A DNA stretch of 64,000 nucleotides from CAWEQO01 sp963811225 (GTDB lineage: Bacteria; Chloroflexota; Anaerolineae; Anaerolineales; Anaerolineaceae). The notes below the pieces were generated by a model that was not told where the DNA came from, did not search any database, and saw only the letters and a list, made by a program, of their open reading frames with translations. The translations under genes and the position numbers were made by a program. This document shows, piece after piece, positions 24,969 to 34,575 of this stretch; positions within the stretch are counted from its first letter, which is position 1, and each line of letters starts with the position of its first letter. The stretch lies in the NCBI GenBank assembly GCA_963811225.1, contig CAWEQO010000002.1:372001-436000 (forward strand). The letters are read 5' to 3'.

Positions 24969-26917
24969 GGGATCCTCCGGAAGATATGGATATTGGAACG
25001 GCCGCGGCACGGTACGGTTAAGGGTGTGGATTCAATCTCATCGTAACGCTCGGGTGAAAGGCCTTGTTTGCCCAGTCGGAGCACGTATTTGTCGGAAACC
25101 AGAGCGTAATCGGCTTCCGTCAGCCAGCGCCTGGACAGCTCAGCGTTCCAGTAGCCGTAGCGCTCCAGCTGAGCGGGGTTGCCGCCCTCCAGATAGGTGT
25201 ACCAGTGATTCAACTGCGCCGGGAAGACCCGCACGCCCGGGATGTACAGAAGCGGCAGCGGCGAGACGTCATTCTCCCAGAACACCAGCGAGCCGGGCGG
25301 CACTTGCTGCGCCAGCTGCTTGCCCACCGCTTCGTGCGAGGCGATCACGTCCGGGCCGCACAGACTGTCCAGGCTGCCCCCTGCAAACACCGGCGACGGT
25401 GTGAACACCGTACCCAGCGTGAAGAACACCACCAGCACGACCCACCCGTAGGGCCTGCCTTTGCGGCTCTCTTGTACGCTTCCGCCGTCAAATTCCACTG
25501 CAGTGCGCTTGTTGCGTAAGGCGGCGCGCTTGCGCTCAGCCTTACGGCTGCGTCGCGCCGAGGCTAACATGATCGCGCCCACCACCGCCAGCAGCGCCAG
25601 CCCAAACAACAGCCCGGCGATGGTCGGCAGCAGCTGCTGCAGCGTGTCGTAGCTCAATCCAAACTTGTTGGACAGCGAGCGCCACAGCTCCGTCATGCCC
25701 GGCTGGATGCGCATGTTGGTCACCCGTGGGATCGGAATGTTCAGCACCGGCTCCGCCAGCTCCTGCCAGGCCCCGTAGGCGACACCCGCTGCGCCTGCCG
25801 CCACCGCCGCCACCGCCAGGATCTGGCGCACCATGCCTGGCCACCGCATCCAGGAAGAGAACGAGGCCGCCACCAGCAGCAGCGCCACCGGTGAGAAGAA
25901 CGCCAGGTAGCCGGTGTAGCAGTACAGGCAGTAGTCGCGGAAGGCTGCCGCCCAATAATGCGCCCCTACCAGCACCAGCAGCGTCACGCTCAGGAATACC
26001 GACGCCCGGAAGTGCGCTCCACTTTGCCACTCTTTGCGGCGCGGCCACAACAGCCATGTGGTCAGCGCGCCCCATAAAGCGAAGAAGTTGAAGCGCAAAC
26101 CCTCCATAAACACGAAGATGCGCGACGGCCAGTTGAACTCCGGGTTCCAGGTGGATGAAGTCGCGCCCAGCGAGTAGCGTCCAAATGGGAGCAAGACCTT
26201 GATTGCTTTGGGGATCCATGGCCGCCAGATTTGGAAGATCCCCGGCCAGTAATGGACGTGCACCGCCAGCAGCACAACGCCCGAGACCAGCAGCGCGACG
26301 CCACCGGCTTTGCGCCCGTGCTGCCAGAAGATGTAGAGCAGCACGAAGAACATGACCGGCAGCATGTTCTGGCGCGTCAGCACGGTCATGGCCGCCAGCA
26401 GCGCCCCCAGCGCCAGCTCCCACAGTTTGCGTTTCTCACCCAGCACCAGCGCCAGCGACCAGGTTAGCAGACAGGCTACGATCACTTGCGAGATCGCCAG
26501 GGTGTACTGCATGATCACCGCCGGGCTGACCGCCACAACCCACAGCAGGCCCGCCGCCATCCAGCGGCCCGAAAGCCGCCGCGCCGCCAGCCACAGTCCA
26601 ATCAACATGACCACTGCCAGGAAGATTGAGAAGTAGCGCCCCGTGCGCAGCCCAGGGCCAAAGATGGCCTGGGCCGCCCCCGGAATGTAGAATGCCAGCG
26701 GCATTTTGTTGGTCAGCGGCCCATATTCCTGGAACGGCTGGTAATCTCCCTGCACATACAGCAGCCCCTTCATCAAGTAGGTGCCCTCATCCATGGTCAC
26801 GTCTTCGGTGTGCGCGTATCCCAGCGCCTGTCCCATGTACACAAGCACAGCCAGCGCCGCCAGGACGACCGGCAGCCAGCGGTTGGATTGGAGCTTGAAG
26901 AAAGTGTTTTTGATCAT
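24965..26917 (-). CDS. PMT/ArnT-like membrane glycosyltransferase
   Basis: A 650-residue polytopic protein (about 11-13 transmembrane helices) resembling GT39/GT83-type transferases that use polyprenyl-phosphate sugars. After the first helix the extracytoplasmic loop contains HTEDVTMDEGTYLMKGLLY, with the acidic pair expected of the catalytic site, followed by YQPFQEYGPLTNKMPLAFYIPG. The C-terminal soluble domain (about 530-650) is preceded by a basic cytoplasmic loop RRSRKAERKRAALRNKR. It is translationally coupled to the downstream GT2 gene, whose product would supply its donor. Confidence 0.8.
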   Translation of the reverse strand: MIKNTFFKLQSNRWLPVVLAALAVLVYMGQALGYAHTEDVTMDEGTYLMKGLLYVQGDYQPFQEYGPLTNKMPLAFYIPGAAQAIFGPGLRTGRYFSIFLAVVMLIGLWLAARRLSGRWMAAGLLWVVAVSPAVIMQYTLAISQVIVACLLTWSLALVLGEKRKLWELALGALLAAMTVLTRQNMLPVMFFVLLYIFWQHGRKAGGVALLVSGVVLLAVHVHYWPGIFQIWRPWIPKAIKVLLPFGRYSLGATSSTWNPEFNWPSRIFVFMEGLRFNFFALWGALTTWLLWPRRKEWQSGAHFRASVFLSVTLLVLVGAHYWAAAFRDYCLYCYTGYLAFFSPVALLLVAASFSSWMRWPGMVRQILAVAAVAAGAAGVAYGAWQELAEPVLNIPIPRVTNMRIQPGMTELWRSLSNKFGLSYDTLQQLLPTIAGLLFGLALLAVVGAIMLASARRSRKAERKRAALRNKRTAVEFDGGSVQESRKGRPYGWVVLVVFFTLGTVFTPSPVFAGGSLDSLCGPDVIASHEAVGKQLAQQVPPGSLVFWENDVSPLPLLYIPGVRVFPAQLNHWYTYLEGGNPAQLERYGYWNAELSRRWLTEADYALVSDKYVLRLGKQGLSPERYDEIESTPLTVPCRGRSNIHIFRRIP

Positions 26918-26935
26918 TAGGGCTCGATGGGGAGA

Positions 26936-26944
26936 ATTATAACA
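26936..26944 (-). promoter_or_regulatory. Internal extended -10 promoter
   Basis: On the minus strand TGTTATAAT (TG-n-TATAAT) lies 19-27 bases before the start of the PMT-like gene at 26917. It suggests that the last three genes of the locus can be transcribed separately. Confidence 0.5.
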
Positions 26945-26959
26945 TCTGCTTCTTTGGCA

Positions 26960-28489
26960 TCAGGCATCCTGCTTTCGCAGCCGTGCTTGGGCCCATTTGC
27001 TGAAATCCCACAGCCAGCCGCTCGCCAGGACGATGCCGCTCAAGGCCAGGATCGTAAGCACCATCTGCTTGAACGGCATGCGGTGCACCGTGCCGAAGTA
27101 GCGGCTGACGTACCAGTTGGTGAAGAAGCCCAGGAAGATCGCCTCTACGGCCAGCCAGCGTGCCAGCCACAAGTCTCGGCCGGCCCAGGCCTGACGCACG
27201 CCCCAGGCCGCCAGCAGCGCCATCCAGGGTAAGAACATCGAGCGGTAGCGCGGGTTGTCGGTCATGTCGCCGCCTGCCCGGAAGGCAGAGACGATCATCC
27301 ATACCAGCACCGCCGCCGAGAAGAACACCCACAGAGCCCGTTCTTTGGCCGGTTTGGCCCTCAGCGAGCGGAAGAATGCATACAGCAGGAACGGCGCCAG
27401 CAGGTACCAGCCCGCCGCCCGCGCCACGATGATCAGCTTCCATACCGGCAGGGTTAAATCGGCGATGGCCGCAGGCAGCACCGGCTGGGCGATGCCGTAG
27501 CCGATGATGAACGGCACGGTGAACTGCTCGCCCAAGCTCTGCAGGTCGTACAGCGCTCGCCCGCTGCGCAGTGTGGTCACAATGTCCCAGTGGGCCGAAT
27601 CCTGCAGCCACACCCAGCTGCCCGCAGCAGCCCCCACCAGGCCGAGCGCCAGCGCCACGATCCCGGCGATGCGCCAGGCGCGTGACTGCGCTAAATGCTC
27701 CAGCCAGAACCACACACCCAGGACTGCCGCCAGCGCCAAAGCCACGCGCGACGAGATCAGCGCCATCAGCGCCAGGCTCACGCCCAGGGCGATCAGCGAC
27801 CGCCGCCGGCTGCGTCCAAAGGCTAGCACGCCCCATACGGCGATCCCGACCAGCCCCAGCAAGAACGGCTCACGCATTTGCGAGGAGCCGAAGAAGATTG
27901 CATCCGGGTACAGCGCCAGCGTCCAGCTTGCCAACGCCGCCAGTCCCGCTCCCCAGCGCAGGCGGACGCCCTGCCAGAAGAAGGCGACCCCCAGGGCCGT
28001 GGTGAACGCGCCCAGGATCAAGATCAGGAACGGGCGGTGCGCGTCCGGGCTCAGGTAGCGGTAAACCACGGCGCTGATGCCCAGCAGCCCGCCGTACTGA
28101 TCGTGCGAGAACTCGTCCACGAAGCTGTCGCTCAGCGGGCGGTCCGATGTCGCCAGGTCCCAGGCCTGCATGTCGCGCTGATAGGCATCGTAGAAGTGAT
28201 AACCGGCGTTTTGCTCCGGCTCATCGAAGCCCGCCACGGGCAGGACCAGGCCCAGGCTGACGCCCACTGCCAGGCGGGTCAGGAAGGCCAGCGCCACCAG
28301 CCACGCCAGCGTGCGTCCGCTGCCGAAGCGCTGCACCACCAGCAGCAGGAAATACGCGCTCAAACTCAGCAGCAAAGCGAACGGCAGCCAGCTGGTCCAA
28401 AACGGCGCGGGCGCGCTCAGGGCCGCCAGGGCCGCGCCCAGCCCGATGCCAAACATGACAGAAATTAGGATGCGGTTTCGAAACGACAT
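26960..28489 (-). CDS. Polytopic membrane protein, glycosyltransferase-like
   Basis: A 509-residue protein with about 10-12 transmembrane helices. After the second helix a large outside loop contains LPVAGFDEPEQNAGYHFYDAYQRDMQ and DSFVDEFSHDQYGGLLG, similar in position to the acidic loop of PMT-like (GT39/GT83) transferases. No soluble C-terminal domain is present. The exact activity is not identifiable; it could be a transferase or a polymerase. The ATG at 28489 is preferred over the in-frame start at 28537 because MSFRNRILISVMFGIGLG gives a proper inside-positive first helix. Confidence 0.75.
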   Translation of the reverse strand: MSFRNRILISVMFGIGLGAALAALSAPAPFWTSWLPFALLLSLSAYFLLLVVQRFGSGRTLAWLVALAFLTRLAVGVSLGLVLPVAGFDEPEQNAGYHFYDAYQRDMQAWDLATSDRPLSDSFVDEFSHDQYGGLLGISAVVYRYLSPDAHRPFLILILGAFTTALGVAFFWQGVRLRWGAGLAALASWTLALYPDAIFFGSSQMREPFLLGLVGIAVWGVLAFGRSRRRSLIALGVSLALMALISSRVALALAAVLGVWFWLEHLAQSRAWRIAGIVALALGLVGAAAGSWVWLQDSAHWDIVTTLRSGRALYDLQSLGEQFTVPFIIGYGIAQPVLPAAIADLTLPVWKLIIVARAAGWYLLAPFLLYAFFRSLRAKPAKERALWVFFSAAVLVWMIVSAFRAGGDMTDNPRYRSMFLPWMALLAAWGVRQAWAGRDLWLARWLAVEAIFLGFFTNWYVSRYFGTVHRMPFKQMVLTILALSGIVLASGWLWDFSKWAQARLRKQDA

Positions 28490-28581
28490 GATGGGGGATT
28501 CTACCACGGCTCTCATCTTACACTTATCAAGCCACAAAGGGGTTGTATATCACAACGTCGATATGCATCCCCAATGCTCGA

Positions 28582-31170
28582 TCACTCGATCTCCGGCGGT
28601 GGGCAGCTCAGCGAAGCAGCCGGCTCATGCAGCAGCCAATTCTCCGCGTCGTCGAGCAGCACCAGCATTGACGCAAAGTTCAGCTTCTTGACCTTGCAGC
28701 CCATCACCAGCACGTCGGCTCCATCAGGGATGCTTGCCGGAGCCGACTCCAACGGCAGCACGATGCTCATCTCGCCGAACGTCCCGAGCACGAAAAACGT
28801 AAGGCGCGGGTATGGGCGCGCCCGGGTTGCGCGTGCGTCGCCGGGCAGGCCCTGATTGGAGCTTAAGTAGCGCAGGTAGAGCAGCCGCCCGCGCAGCACA
28901 TAAGCGTTCTCGTCCGCCAGGAAAGCCTGAACCTCCGCCGGGCTGTATCCCGCTCGTTCGAACACACCCATGGTGGTCATCTGCGCCGCCAGCTGTGTCT
29001 TGGTCTGTTGGGTATAACGCTGTGGGAAGGCCGCCTCGGTCAGCGATGGCAGCGCCCCGAGCGCCAAAACCGCCGCAAGCAGCAGGGCGCCTCTCCCAAT
29101 CCCTCTCCACGTCATCCCTTCTTCTTCGCGGAGCCGAGAGGGAGTGGGGGTGAGGATAGGTCTCTCGCCAAACCCCAGAGCCGCTCCCACCCATTTGACC
29201 ACCTGCGCCAACCCAAAGACGAAATACAGCGTCACTACCCAATCCACCGGCACGATATAGCGCCCGCCCGAGGCGCGCGCCAGTCCATTCGACAGCATGT
29301 AGCCTGAGAACACCGCCAGCGGGGCCAGCCCGGCTGCGCCGCTCCGTCGCCAGGCGAATGCCACGCCCAGCGCCAGCAGCGCCAGGTTCAAACCCAGCCC
29401 GGGCAGCGCGCCGGCCGGCATCTGCCCCTCCCAGTGCACGTTCCAGTAGGGCAAGTCGCCGCGTACGGTGTGGAACAGGTCGTCCAAGGCCGGGCCGGTG
29501 GGCAGGATCAACACCGAAGTCACCAGGTTATGCAGGAAGTGATCCGAGACGAAGCCCGCCATCCCCAAAGCCTTGCCTGTCAGGCCCGCCGCCACACCGC
29601 CGCTCAGCGGATCGCTGGAAGCGTCCAGCGGAGCGGGCGCGGCCTGATAGCGCTTCTTCTGCACCGCCTCCACCCGCCTCACGTATGCGCCGAAGAAAGG
29701 CCGATTGTGCTGCATGTTCCGCAGGCTCCAGGGCGTCACCGCGGCCAGCAAGGCTAACACGAAGACCAGCCCGGCCGGCAGCCAGCGCCGCCACTGCCGC
29801 AGGTGCGTGATCATCGGGAGCAGCATCGCAAACGGCGCGACGATCAGCGGATTGGTGCGGACCATCGAGAGCAGCCCGGTCAGTCCGCCGATCCAGATTG
29901 CGCCGTTCAAGCGCGGCCAGCCGTCTTGGATCCAGCGCACCAGCGCCAAAACCACCAGCGCCATGCCCACCGCCGTGAAGAAATCCGTCAGGAACAGCTT
30001 GGGGTTGGCTCCGTTGATCCAGGTAGCCGCCGCAATGGCGTTCACGCCGCGCAGAGCGGTCAGCGCCGCCGCCATCAATCCCGCCGGGCGGTTGAACAGC
30101 CGCTTGCCGATCAGGTACACCAGCGCCGGCAGCGCCGCGAATAACGCCGCCTGCAGCGCCGCTGCCCGGGCGTAATCCTGCCCGGCGAGCAGGTGGATGC
30201 CGACCAGGAAGGCCGGGTATAAGCTGCGATCGTAAGGGGCGCCGTTGTGGATGCCCTGACCCAGCATGGCAAACTGGCCCATCATATCGAAGGACACCGC
30301 GTCCGAATAGGGGTAATAGGCCGCGTTCGGGGGGTATGGCCCCGGCGCAAAGAAGGTGGACTGCAGCGGCTCTTTCGCCCACAGCAGCGCCGTCACCGCC
30401 CAGACCGCCAAGAACACGATCAAGTCCAGTTTTCCAGCAAGAACGGCGAGGCTGCGATGGACCCCGCCAGCCGCAGCCTCGCCGTTCTTGCTGGAAAACC
30501 TCTTCTCTACCCACACCGCCGCCAGTCCGAACATACCTGCGCCCAGCGCCTGCAAGCCCAGCACCGGCGCGCCGGCCTCATACCACAAGTCCTCTCCAGG
30601 TGTAATCCCCAGCCCCGTGACCGCCATCGTGCCCCTCAGGAGCAGGAAGGCCGCCAGCAGCCCGGCCGCCATCCACAATGCCCGGCGCTCGGCGGCCAGC
30701 GTGGCCGCCAGGCCGCGCCAATGCAAGCCGCAGCGCTGGGCCAGCAAGACCAAGAAGGCCTGCCCGGCGAAAACGGTCAACCAGACCGTGGCCGGTTTCA
30801 GGCGCTCCACGGTGGCTTGCAGCAGCCCGAAGCGGTACAGCGGCAGGAAGTTGAATACCCAACCCGCCAGCAGCAGCCCACCCGAAAACCAGATCAGCGC
30901 TGTGGTCAGTCGCCGGTTTTGTAGGATGCGCACGTCCAGCCAGGCTAGCCAGCGCGGTCTGCGCCACAACTGATACGACAGGCCACCCAGCACGAGCCCG
31001 GCCCCGAGCAGCGCCCCGGCTGTCGCCAGGCGGCTGAGGGAGTAGCCGAGGAATATGCTGTTTTTTGGATCCGCAGGGATGGAGAGAATCGAGACCACCG
31101 CCGCCCACGCGGCCAGCGCAGGCAGGGCGAAGAACAGCGCCGGGGCAGGCAGCCGCCGCCTAAGGGACAT
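28582..31170 (-). CDS. Very large PMT-like membrane protein containing an inserted palindrome
   Basis: An 862-residue polytopic protein (16 or more helices) of the PMT/GT39-like superfamily. The likely catalytic loop contains NAAYYPYSDAVSFDMMGQFAMLGQGIHNGAPYDRSLYP, followed by LAGQDYARAAALQAALFAALPALVYLIGKRLFN, the usual arrangement in such enzymes. The extra N-terminal helices (1-240) have no assigned role. Residues about 224-248 (FSSKNGEAAAGGVHRSLAVLAG) are encoded by a 28-bp perfect inverted repeat and look foreign to the membrane topology. The start ATG overlaps the stop of the WecA-like gene by 11 bases. Confidence 0.8.
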   Translation of the reverse strand: MSLRRRLPAPALFFALPALAAWAAVVSILSIPADPKNSIFLGYSLSRLATAGALLGAGLVLGGLSYQLWRRPRWLAWLDVRILQNRRLTTALIWFSGGLLLAGWVFNFLPLYRFGLLQATVERLKPATVWLTVFAGQAFLVLLAQRCGLHWRGLAATLAAERRALWMAAGLLAAFLLLRGTMAVTGLGITPGEDLWYEAGAPVLGLQALGAGMFGLAAVWVEKRFSSKNGEAAAGGVHRSLAVLAGKLDLIVFLAVWAVTALLWAKEPLQSTFFAPGPYPPNAAYYPYSDAVSFDMMGQFAMLGQGIHNGAPYDRSLYPAFLVGIHLLAGQDYARAAALQAALFAALPALVYLIGKRLFNRPAGLMAAALTALRGVNAIAAATWINGANPKLFLTDFFTAVGMALVVLALVRWIQDGWPRLNGAIWIGGLTGLLSMVRTNPLIVAPFAMLLPMITHLRQWRRWLPAGLVFVLALLAAVTPWSLRNMQHNRPFFGAYVRRVEAVQKKRYQAAPAPLDASSDPLSGGVAAGLTGKALGMAGFVSDHFLHNLVTSVLILPTGPALDDLFHTVRGDLPYWNVHWEGQMPAGALPGLGLNLALLALGVAFAWRRSGAAGLAPLAVFSGYMLSNGLARASGGRYIVPVDWVVTLYFVFGLAQVVKWVGAALGFGERPILTPTPSRLREEEGMTWRGIGRGALLLAAVLALGALPSLTEAAFPQRYTQQTKTQLAAQMTTMGVFERAGYSPAEVQAFLADENAYVLRGRLLYLRYLSSNQGLPGDARATRARPYPRLTFFVLGTFGEMSIVLPLESAPASIPDGADVLVMGCKVKKLNFASMLVLLDDAENWLLHEPAASLSCPPPEIE
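30429..30499. repeat. 28-bp perfect inverted repeat inside a coding sequence
   Basis: The arms 30429-30456 and 30472-30499 are perfect reverse complements with a 15-base spacer. The reading frame of the PMT-like gene passes straight through, adding about 24 hydrophilic residues between two helices. It has the same arm length and nearly the same loop size as the intergenic hairpin at 2123-2192. Confidence 0.92.
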
Positions 31171-32263
31171 GCGCGCTCGGCCTCCGCACGGGCTGCATCT
31201 TCTCGTTATTCATCGGCCACAGCTTGGGGTGATCCAGCGTAAAGATCAGCCCGCTGCCGACCAGCAGGCAGCCGAAGAAGATCAGGTTGGCCGCCAGCGG
31301 TTCGAGCGACAGGGCAATGAATGCCAGGCAGTCCAGCAGCAGCGAGACCAGCACCTCGGCCATCACCGCCTGCGCCGGCGGCAGCCCAAACGAGATCAGG
31401 CGGTGATAGGTGTGATCGCGCCCGGCGTGGGTCGCCGAGATGTTCCTGCGCAGCCGTGAGAAGGTGACCAGGGTGGTGTCGAAGATCGGCACGGCCAGGA
31501 TCAAGATCGGCACGAACCAGGAAGAGGCCTGCTCTCGCCCGGCCGGGGTGTAGAATACCCCAATACCCGCCAGCAGGAATCCCAACAACTGCGCCCCGGA
31601 ATCGCCCAGAAAGAAGCGCGCCGGGGGCGAGTTGTAGAACAGCACGCCAAACACGATCCCAAACAGAGCCCCGATGAACCCGGCCAATGCCAATTGACCT
31701 GAGATCAGGGAAGACAGCAGCAAGAAGGCCAGCGCCGTGGCGGTCAGCCCGGCTACCAGCCCGTCCATGCTGTCCAAGAAGTTCATGGCGTTGGTGATGC
31801 CTACCATCCATACGATGGTGATGGTGTAATTGATGAGGGTAAACAGGAAAGTGGCGTTGCTGATGCCGAACATGCCCGGCTTGAAGGCCCGGATGCGCTC
31901 GCCCAGGAGCATGAACACCAGCACCGCCAGGAACTGGCCCACCAGCTTGCCGCGCGGCGGCAGCTTTTCGGCGTCATCCCACAGCCCAAAGGCATACACG
32001 ATGACCCCGCCTAGCATCAGCGGCCAGAACCCTTCCATTTTCCATAGCCGGAAGATCGGAATCAGCACGAGCAGCGCAAGCATGATGGTTGTACCCCCTG
32101 CAAGCGGGGTGGGGTGAGCATGTTGTTTGTGCGGCTGGCTGTTGGGCACGTCGATCACGCCCAGACGCCGGATCAGGTACACACCCAACGGGCCGATCAG
32201 CAGCGTAGCCAGGATGCCGGCCAGGATTTCTTGAAAGAGGATGGATCCGGGAAAGTTGATCAT
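31160..32263 (-). CDS. Polyprenyl-phosphate N-acetylhexosamine-1-phosphate transferase (WecA/TagO-like)
   Basis: A 367-residue integral membrane enzyme of the MraY/WecA family that starts glycan assembly by moving a HexNAc-1-phosphate from its UDP donor to undecaprenyl phosphate. About ten or eleven transmembrane helices are visible. Signatures are FGLWDDAEKL, NAMNFLDSMDGLVAG (catalytic aspartates), FLGDSGAQLLGF and the cytoplasmic HAGRDHTYHRL loop. The C-terminal region is slightly longer than usual. It overlaps both neighbours (ATGA with the GT4 upstream), so it is in the middle of one operon and is the probable initiating transferase of the locus. Confidence 0.93.
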   Translation of the reverse strand: MINFPGSILFQEILAGILATLLIGPLGVYLIRRLGVIDVPNSQPHKQHAHPTPLAGGTTIMLALLVLIPIFRLWKMEGFWPLMLGGVIVYAFGLWDDAEKLPPRGKLVGQFLAVLVFMLLGERIRAFKPGMFGISNATFLFTLINYTITIVWMVGITNAMNFLDSMDGLVAGLTATALAFLLLSSLISGQLALAGFIGALFGIVFGVLFYNSPPARFFLGDSGAQLLGFLLAGIGVFYTPAGREQASSWFVPILILAVPIFDTTLVTFSRLRRNISATHAGRDHTYHRLISFGLPPAQAVMAEVLVSLLLDCLAFIALSLEPLAANLIFFGCLLVGSGLIFTLDHPKLWPMNNEKMQPVRRPSAHVP

Positions 32264-33405
32264 AAGGTTTTGATCGGCTCCATGCGCAGCCCGGCTCGAT
32301 CGTAGACCGCCAGGGTCTCCGCCACCACCCGCTCGACCGAGAACTCCGTTTCGGCCAGGGTTCGGCCGTTGGCGCCCATCTGGCGGCGCAGCTCCGGGCC
32401 CTCGATCAGATCGCGCAGCGCCGCAGCCAGCGCAGCCGGGTCTTTAGGCGGCACCAGCAGGCCGTTGAAGCCCTGGCGGACCACCTCACGGCAGCCGGGC
32501 GCATCTGCGGCGACGATGGCGCGTCCACAGGCGGCAGCTTCGATCAGGGTTTTTGGCACGCCTTCGCGGAAGGAAGGCAGGCATACGATGTGAGTCAGGG
32601 CGTACTGGGTTGGCATATCTTCCTGCCACCCCCACCATTCTATCACAGCTTCTCTTTGCCACGCCTGCAGCTGCGCGGCCGGGATGCCCGCCGGGTTGTC
32701 CGGATCCAGGTCGCCCAGCAGGGCAAAGCGCGCCTGCACACCCTCCGCCTTCAGCAGCCTGGCCGCCTCGACGAACACGCCCACGCCCTTGTCCCACAGC
32801 AAGCGGGCCGGCAGCGCCACCACCGGCGTCCCCGCCGGCTCGGGCGTCATCCCGAAGCGTCGCAGATCCACACCCGAGCCGCGGATCAGCGCAATCTGCT
32901 CCGCGTGCACGAGTTCAGATTGTAAAAAGGCTTGCTGGTCGTCCGGGTTCTGGAATACCACCGCTGTGTTCCGCAGCGCCAGCCGGTACAGACCCCTCGC
33001 CAGCGCCTGCAGCCCGCGCCCCCTGCGCCCATCGTGCAGGAACACATATCCAAGCCCGGTCACCGCGTTGATCACAGCCGGTCGTCCCAGCCTGCGCGCC
33101 GCCTGCGCTGCCAGCGATCCATACACCACGCACTTGATCGTGAAGTGGTGCACCAGGTCCGGGCGCTCGCGCCGGTACAGCCAGACAAGCCGGGCCAGCG
33201 CCAGCATTTCGTTGAAAGGATTCAGACTGCGCCGTGAAAGTGGGAATTCGAGCCAGCGGAAACCGTCCGCTTCCAGATGCAGGCTGTGCGGCCCCGGCGG
33301 CGAGACCAGCAGCACCTCATGACCGGCTTCACGCAAAGCATGCGCCAGCGGCAGGCGGAAGTTGTACAGATACCAGGGAGTGTTGGCGAACAGCAGAACT
33401 TTCAC
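32260..33405 (-). CDS. Glycosyltransferase family 4 protein (PglA/CapM-like)
   Basis: A 381-residue GT4 enzyme. N-terminus MKVLLFANTPWYLYNFRLPLAHAL and HHFTIKCVVYGSLAA match the group that adds the second sugar to undecaprenyl-diphosphate-HexNAc. The donor domain has LPARLLWDKGVGVFVEAARLL, and the E-x7-E motif is in PSFREGVPKTLIEAAACGRAIVAAD. Its stop overlaps the start of the WecA-like gene, consistent with acting directly after the initiating step. Confidence 0.92.
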   Translation of the reverse strand: MKVLLFANTPWYLYNFRLPLAHALREAGHEVLLVSPPGPHSLHLEADGFRWLEFPLSRRSLNPFNEMLALARLVWLYRRERPDLVHHFTIKCVVYGSLAAQAARRLGRPAVINAVTGLGYVFLHDGRRGRGLQALARGLYRLALRNTAVVFQNPDDQQAFLQSELVHAEQIALIRGSGVDLRRFGMTPEPAGTPVVALPARLLWDKGVGVFVEAARLLKAEGVQARFALLGDLDPDNPAGIPAAQLQAWQREAVIEWWGWQEDMPTQYALTHIVCLPSFREGVPKTLIEAAACGRAIVAADAPGCREVVRQGFNGLLVPPKDPAALAAALRDLIEGPELRRQMGANGRTLAETEFSVERVVAETLAVYDRAGLRMEPIKTL

Positions 33406-34575
33406 AAAGACCTTCGTTGGATCAATGACCGGTAAAGTTGGGCGTACTGCCGTACGATTCCATCCAGATTATACTCCTGCTCCACCCGCTTGCGAGCCGC
33501 CGCCCCCAGCGCGGCCCGCTCTTCCTTCGGCAGGCGGAGCAAGTCCAGCGCCGCCTCTGCCAGCGCAAGCGGATCTCCCGCTGGGACGGCGCGCCCAGTG
33601 TCCGCAATCATCAAGGCCGAGTCGCCCACGTCGGTCACCACGCATGGCACCCCGCAAGCCATCGCCTCGCCAATGGACATCGGGAACGCCTCCCGCCGCG
33701 ACGATGACACATACACGTCCAGCGCCGCCAGCAGCTGCGGCACGTCATCCCGCAGCCCCAGCAGGTGCAGGTGGTCGCCTAAACCGGCGTCCTTGGCCCA
33801 CTGCGCCAGTTGCGGGTTGGCCGCATCCACCCCCTGGCCGCACAGCACGAAGTGGGCCCCCGGCAGCCGCTCTTGGATGATCCTGGCCGCCCACAGGCAG
33901 GTCTCGTGATCCTTAAGCGGGTGGAACCGGGCGAACATCCCCACTGTAGGGGCGCACGGTGGGATACCGAGCGTATCCCGCACCGTCGCACGCGCTGCAG
34001 GGTCCGGCCGGAAGCGCCCCGTATCGAAGCCGTTGGGGATCACTACCAGCTTCTTGGGGTCGTATCCCAGGCGGGCGTGCGCCTGCCGTGACGACTCCGC
34101 CACGCACACCACCGCCCCCGGCAGGCGGCGGGATGCCCAGCCCCCGGCCTGCACCACTCGCGCCGTGGCGGCTTTCAGGTTCTCGAAGTCGGCCGCATTG
34201 TGATGGATGCCCCACACCACCGGCGTGCCGGCCAGGCGCGCCGCCGCGCCGCCGATCAGGTTGGCGTGATACATCCAGGTCTGCACCACGTCGGGCCGGC
34301 TGCCGGCGAATCCAGTTCGCCAGCTTGAGAACCAGCAGCGGATTGGGCAGGTCGGGGCGCATGTTCAGCCCGCGCACCGGCACGCCCAGCGCCTCGATCC
34401 GCCCTGCCATCCGTCCGGCGCTCTCCAGCGAACGCAGTGAGATCACCTCACTCTTGAACGCCCCCTCTGAACACTGCGCCCGCTCCAGCAGGTTCGCCAG
34501 CATCGTCTCCGCCCCGCCCACCAGCAGCCCGGTGATCACGTGCAGCACGCGCAAGGGTTCGCCGGTTTTGCTCAT
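33402..34575 (-). pseudogene. Glycosyltransferase family 4 protein, frameshifted
   Basis: The first 110 residues (VLHVITGLLVGGAETMLANLLERA) and the rest (VVQTWMYHANLIGGAAARLAG, VIPNGFDTGRFRPDP, EAFPMSIGEAMACGVPCVVTD) are in different frames. Near 34302-34310 the sequence IRR-SRPDVVQTW is restored by removing one C. All GT4 motifs are present, so this is a recent break or a consensus error. Overlaps of four bases with both neighbouring GT4 genes show it belongs to the operon. The intact product would be about 390 residues. Confidence 0.85.
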
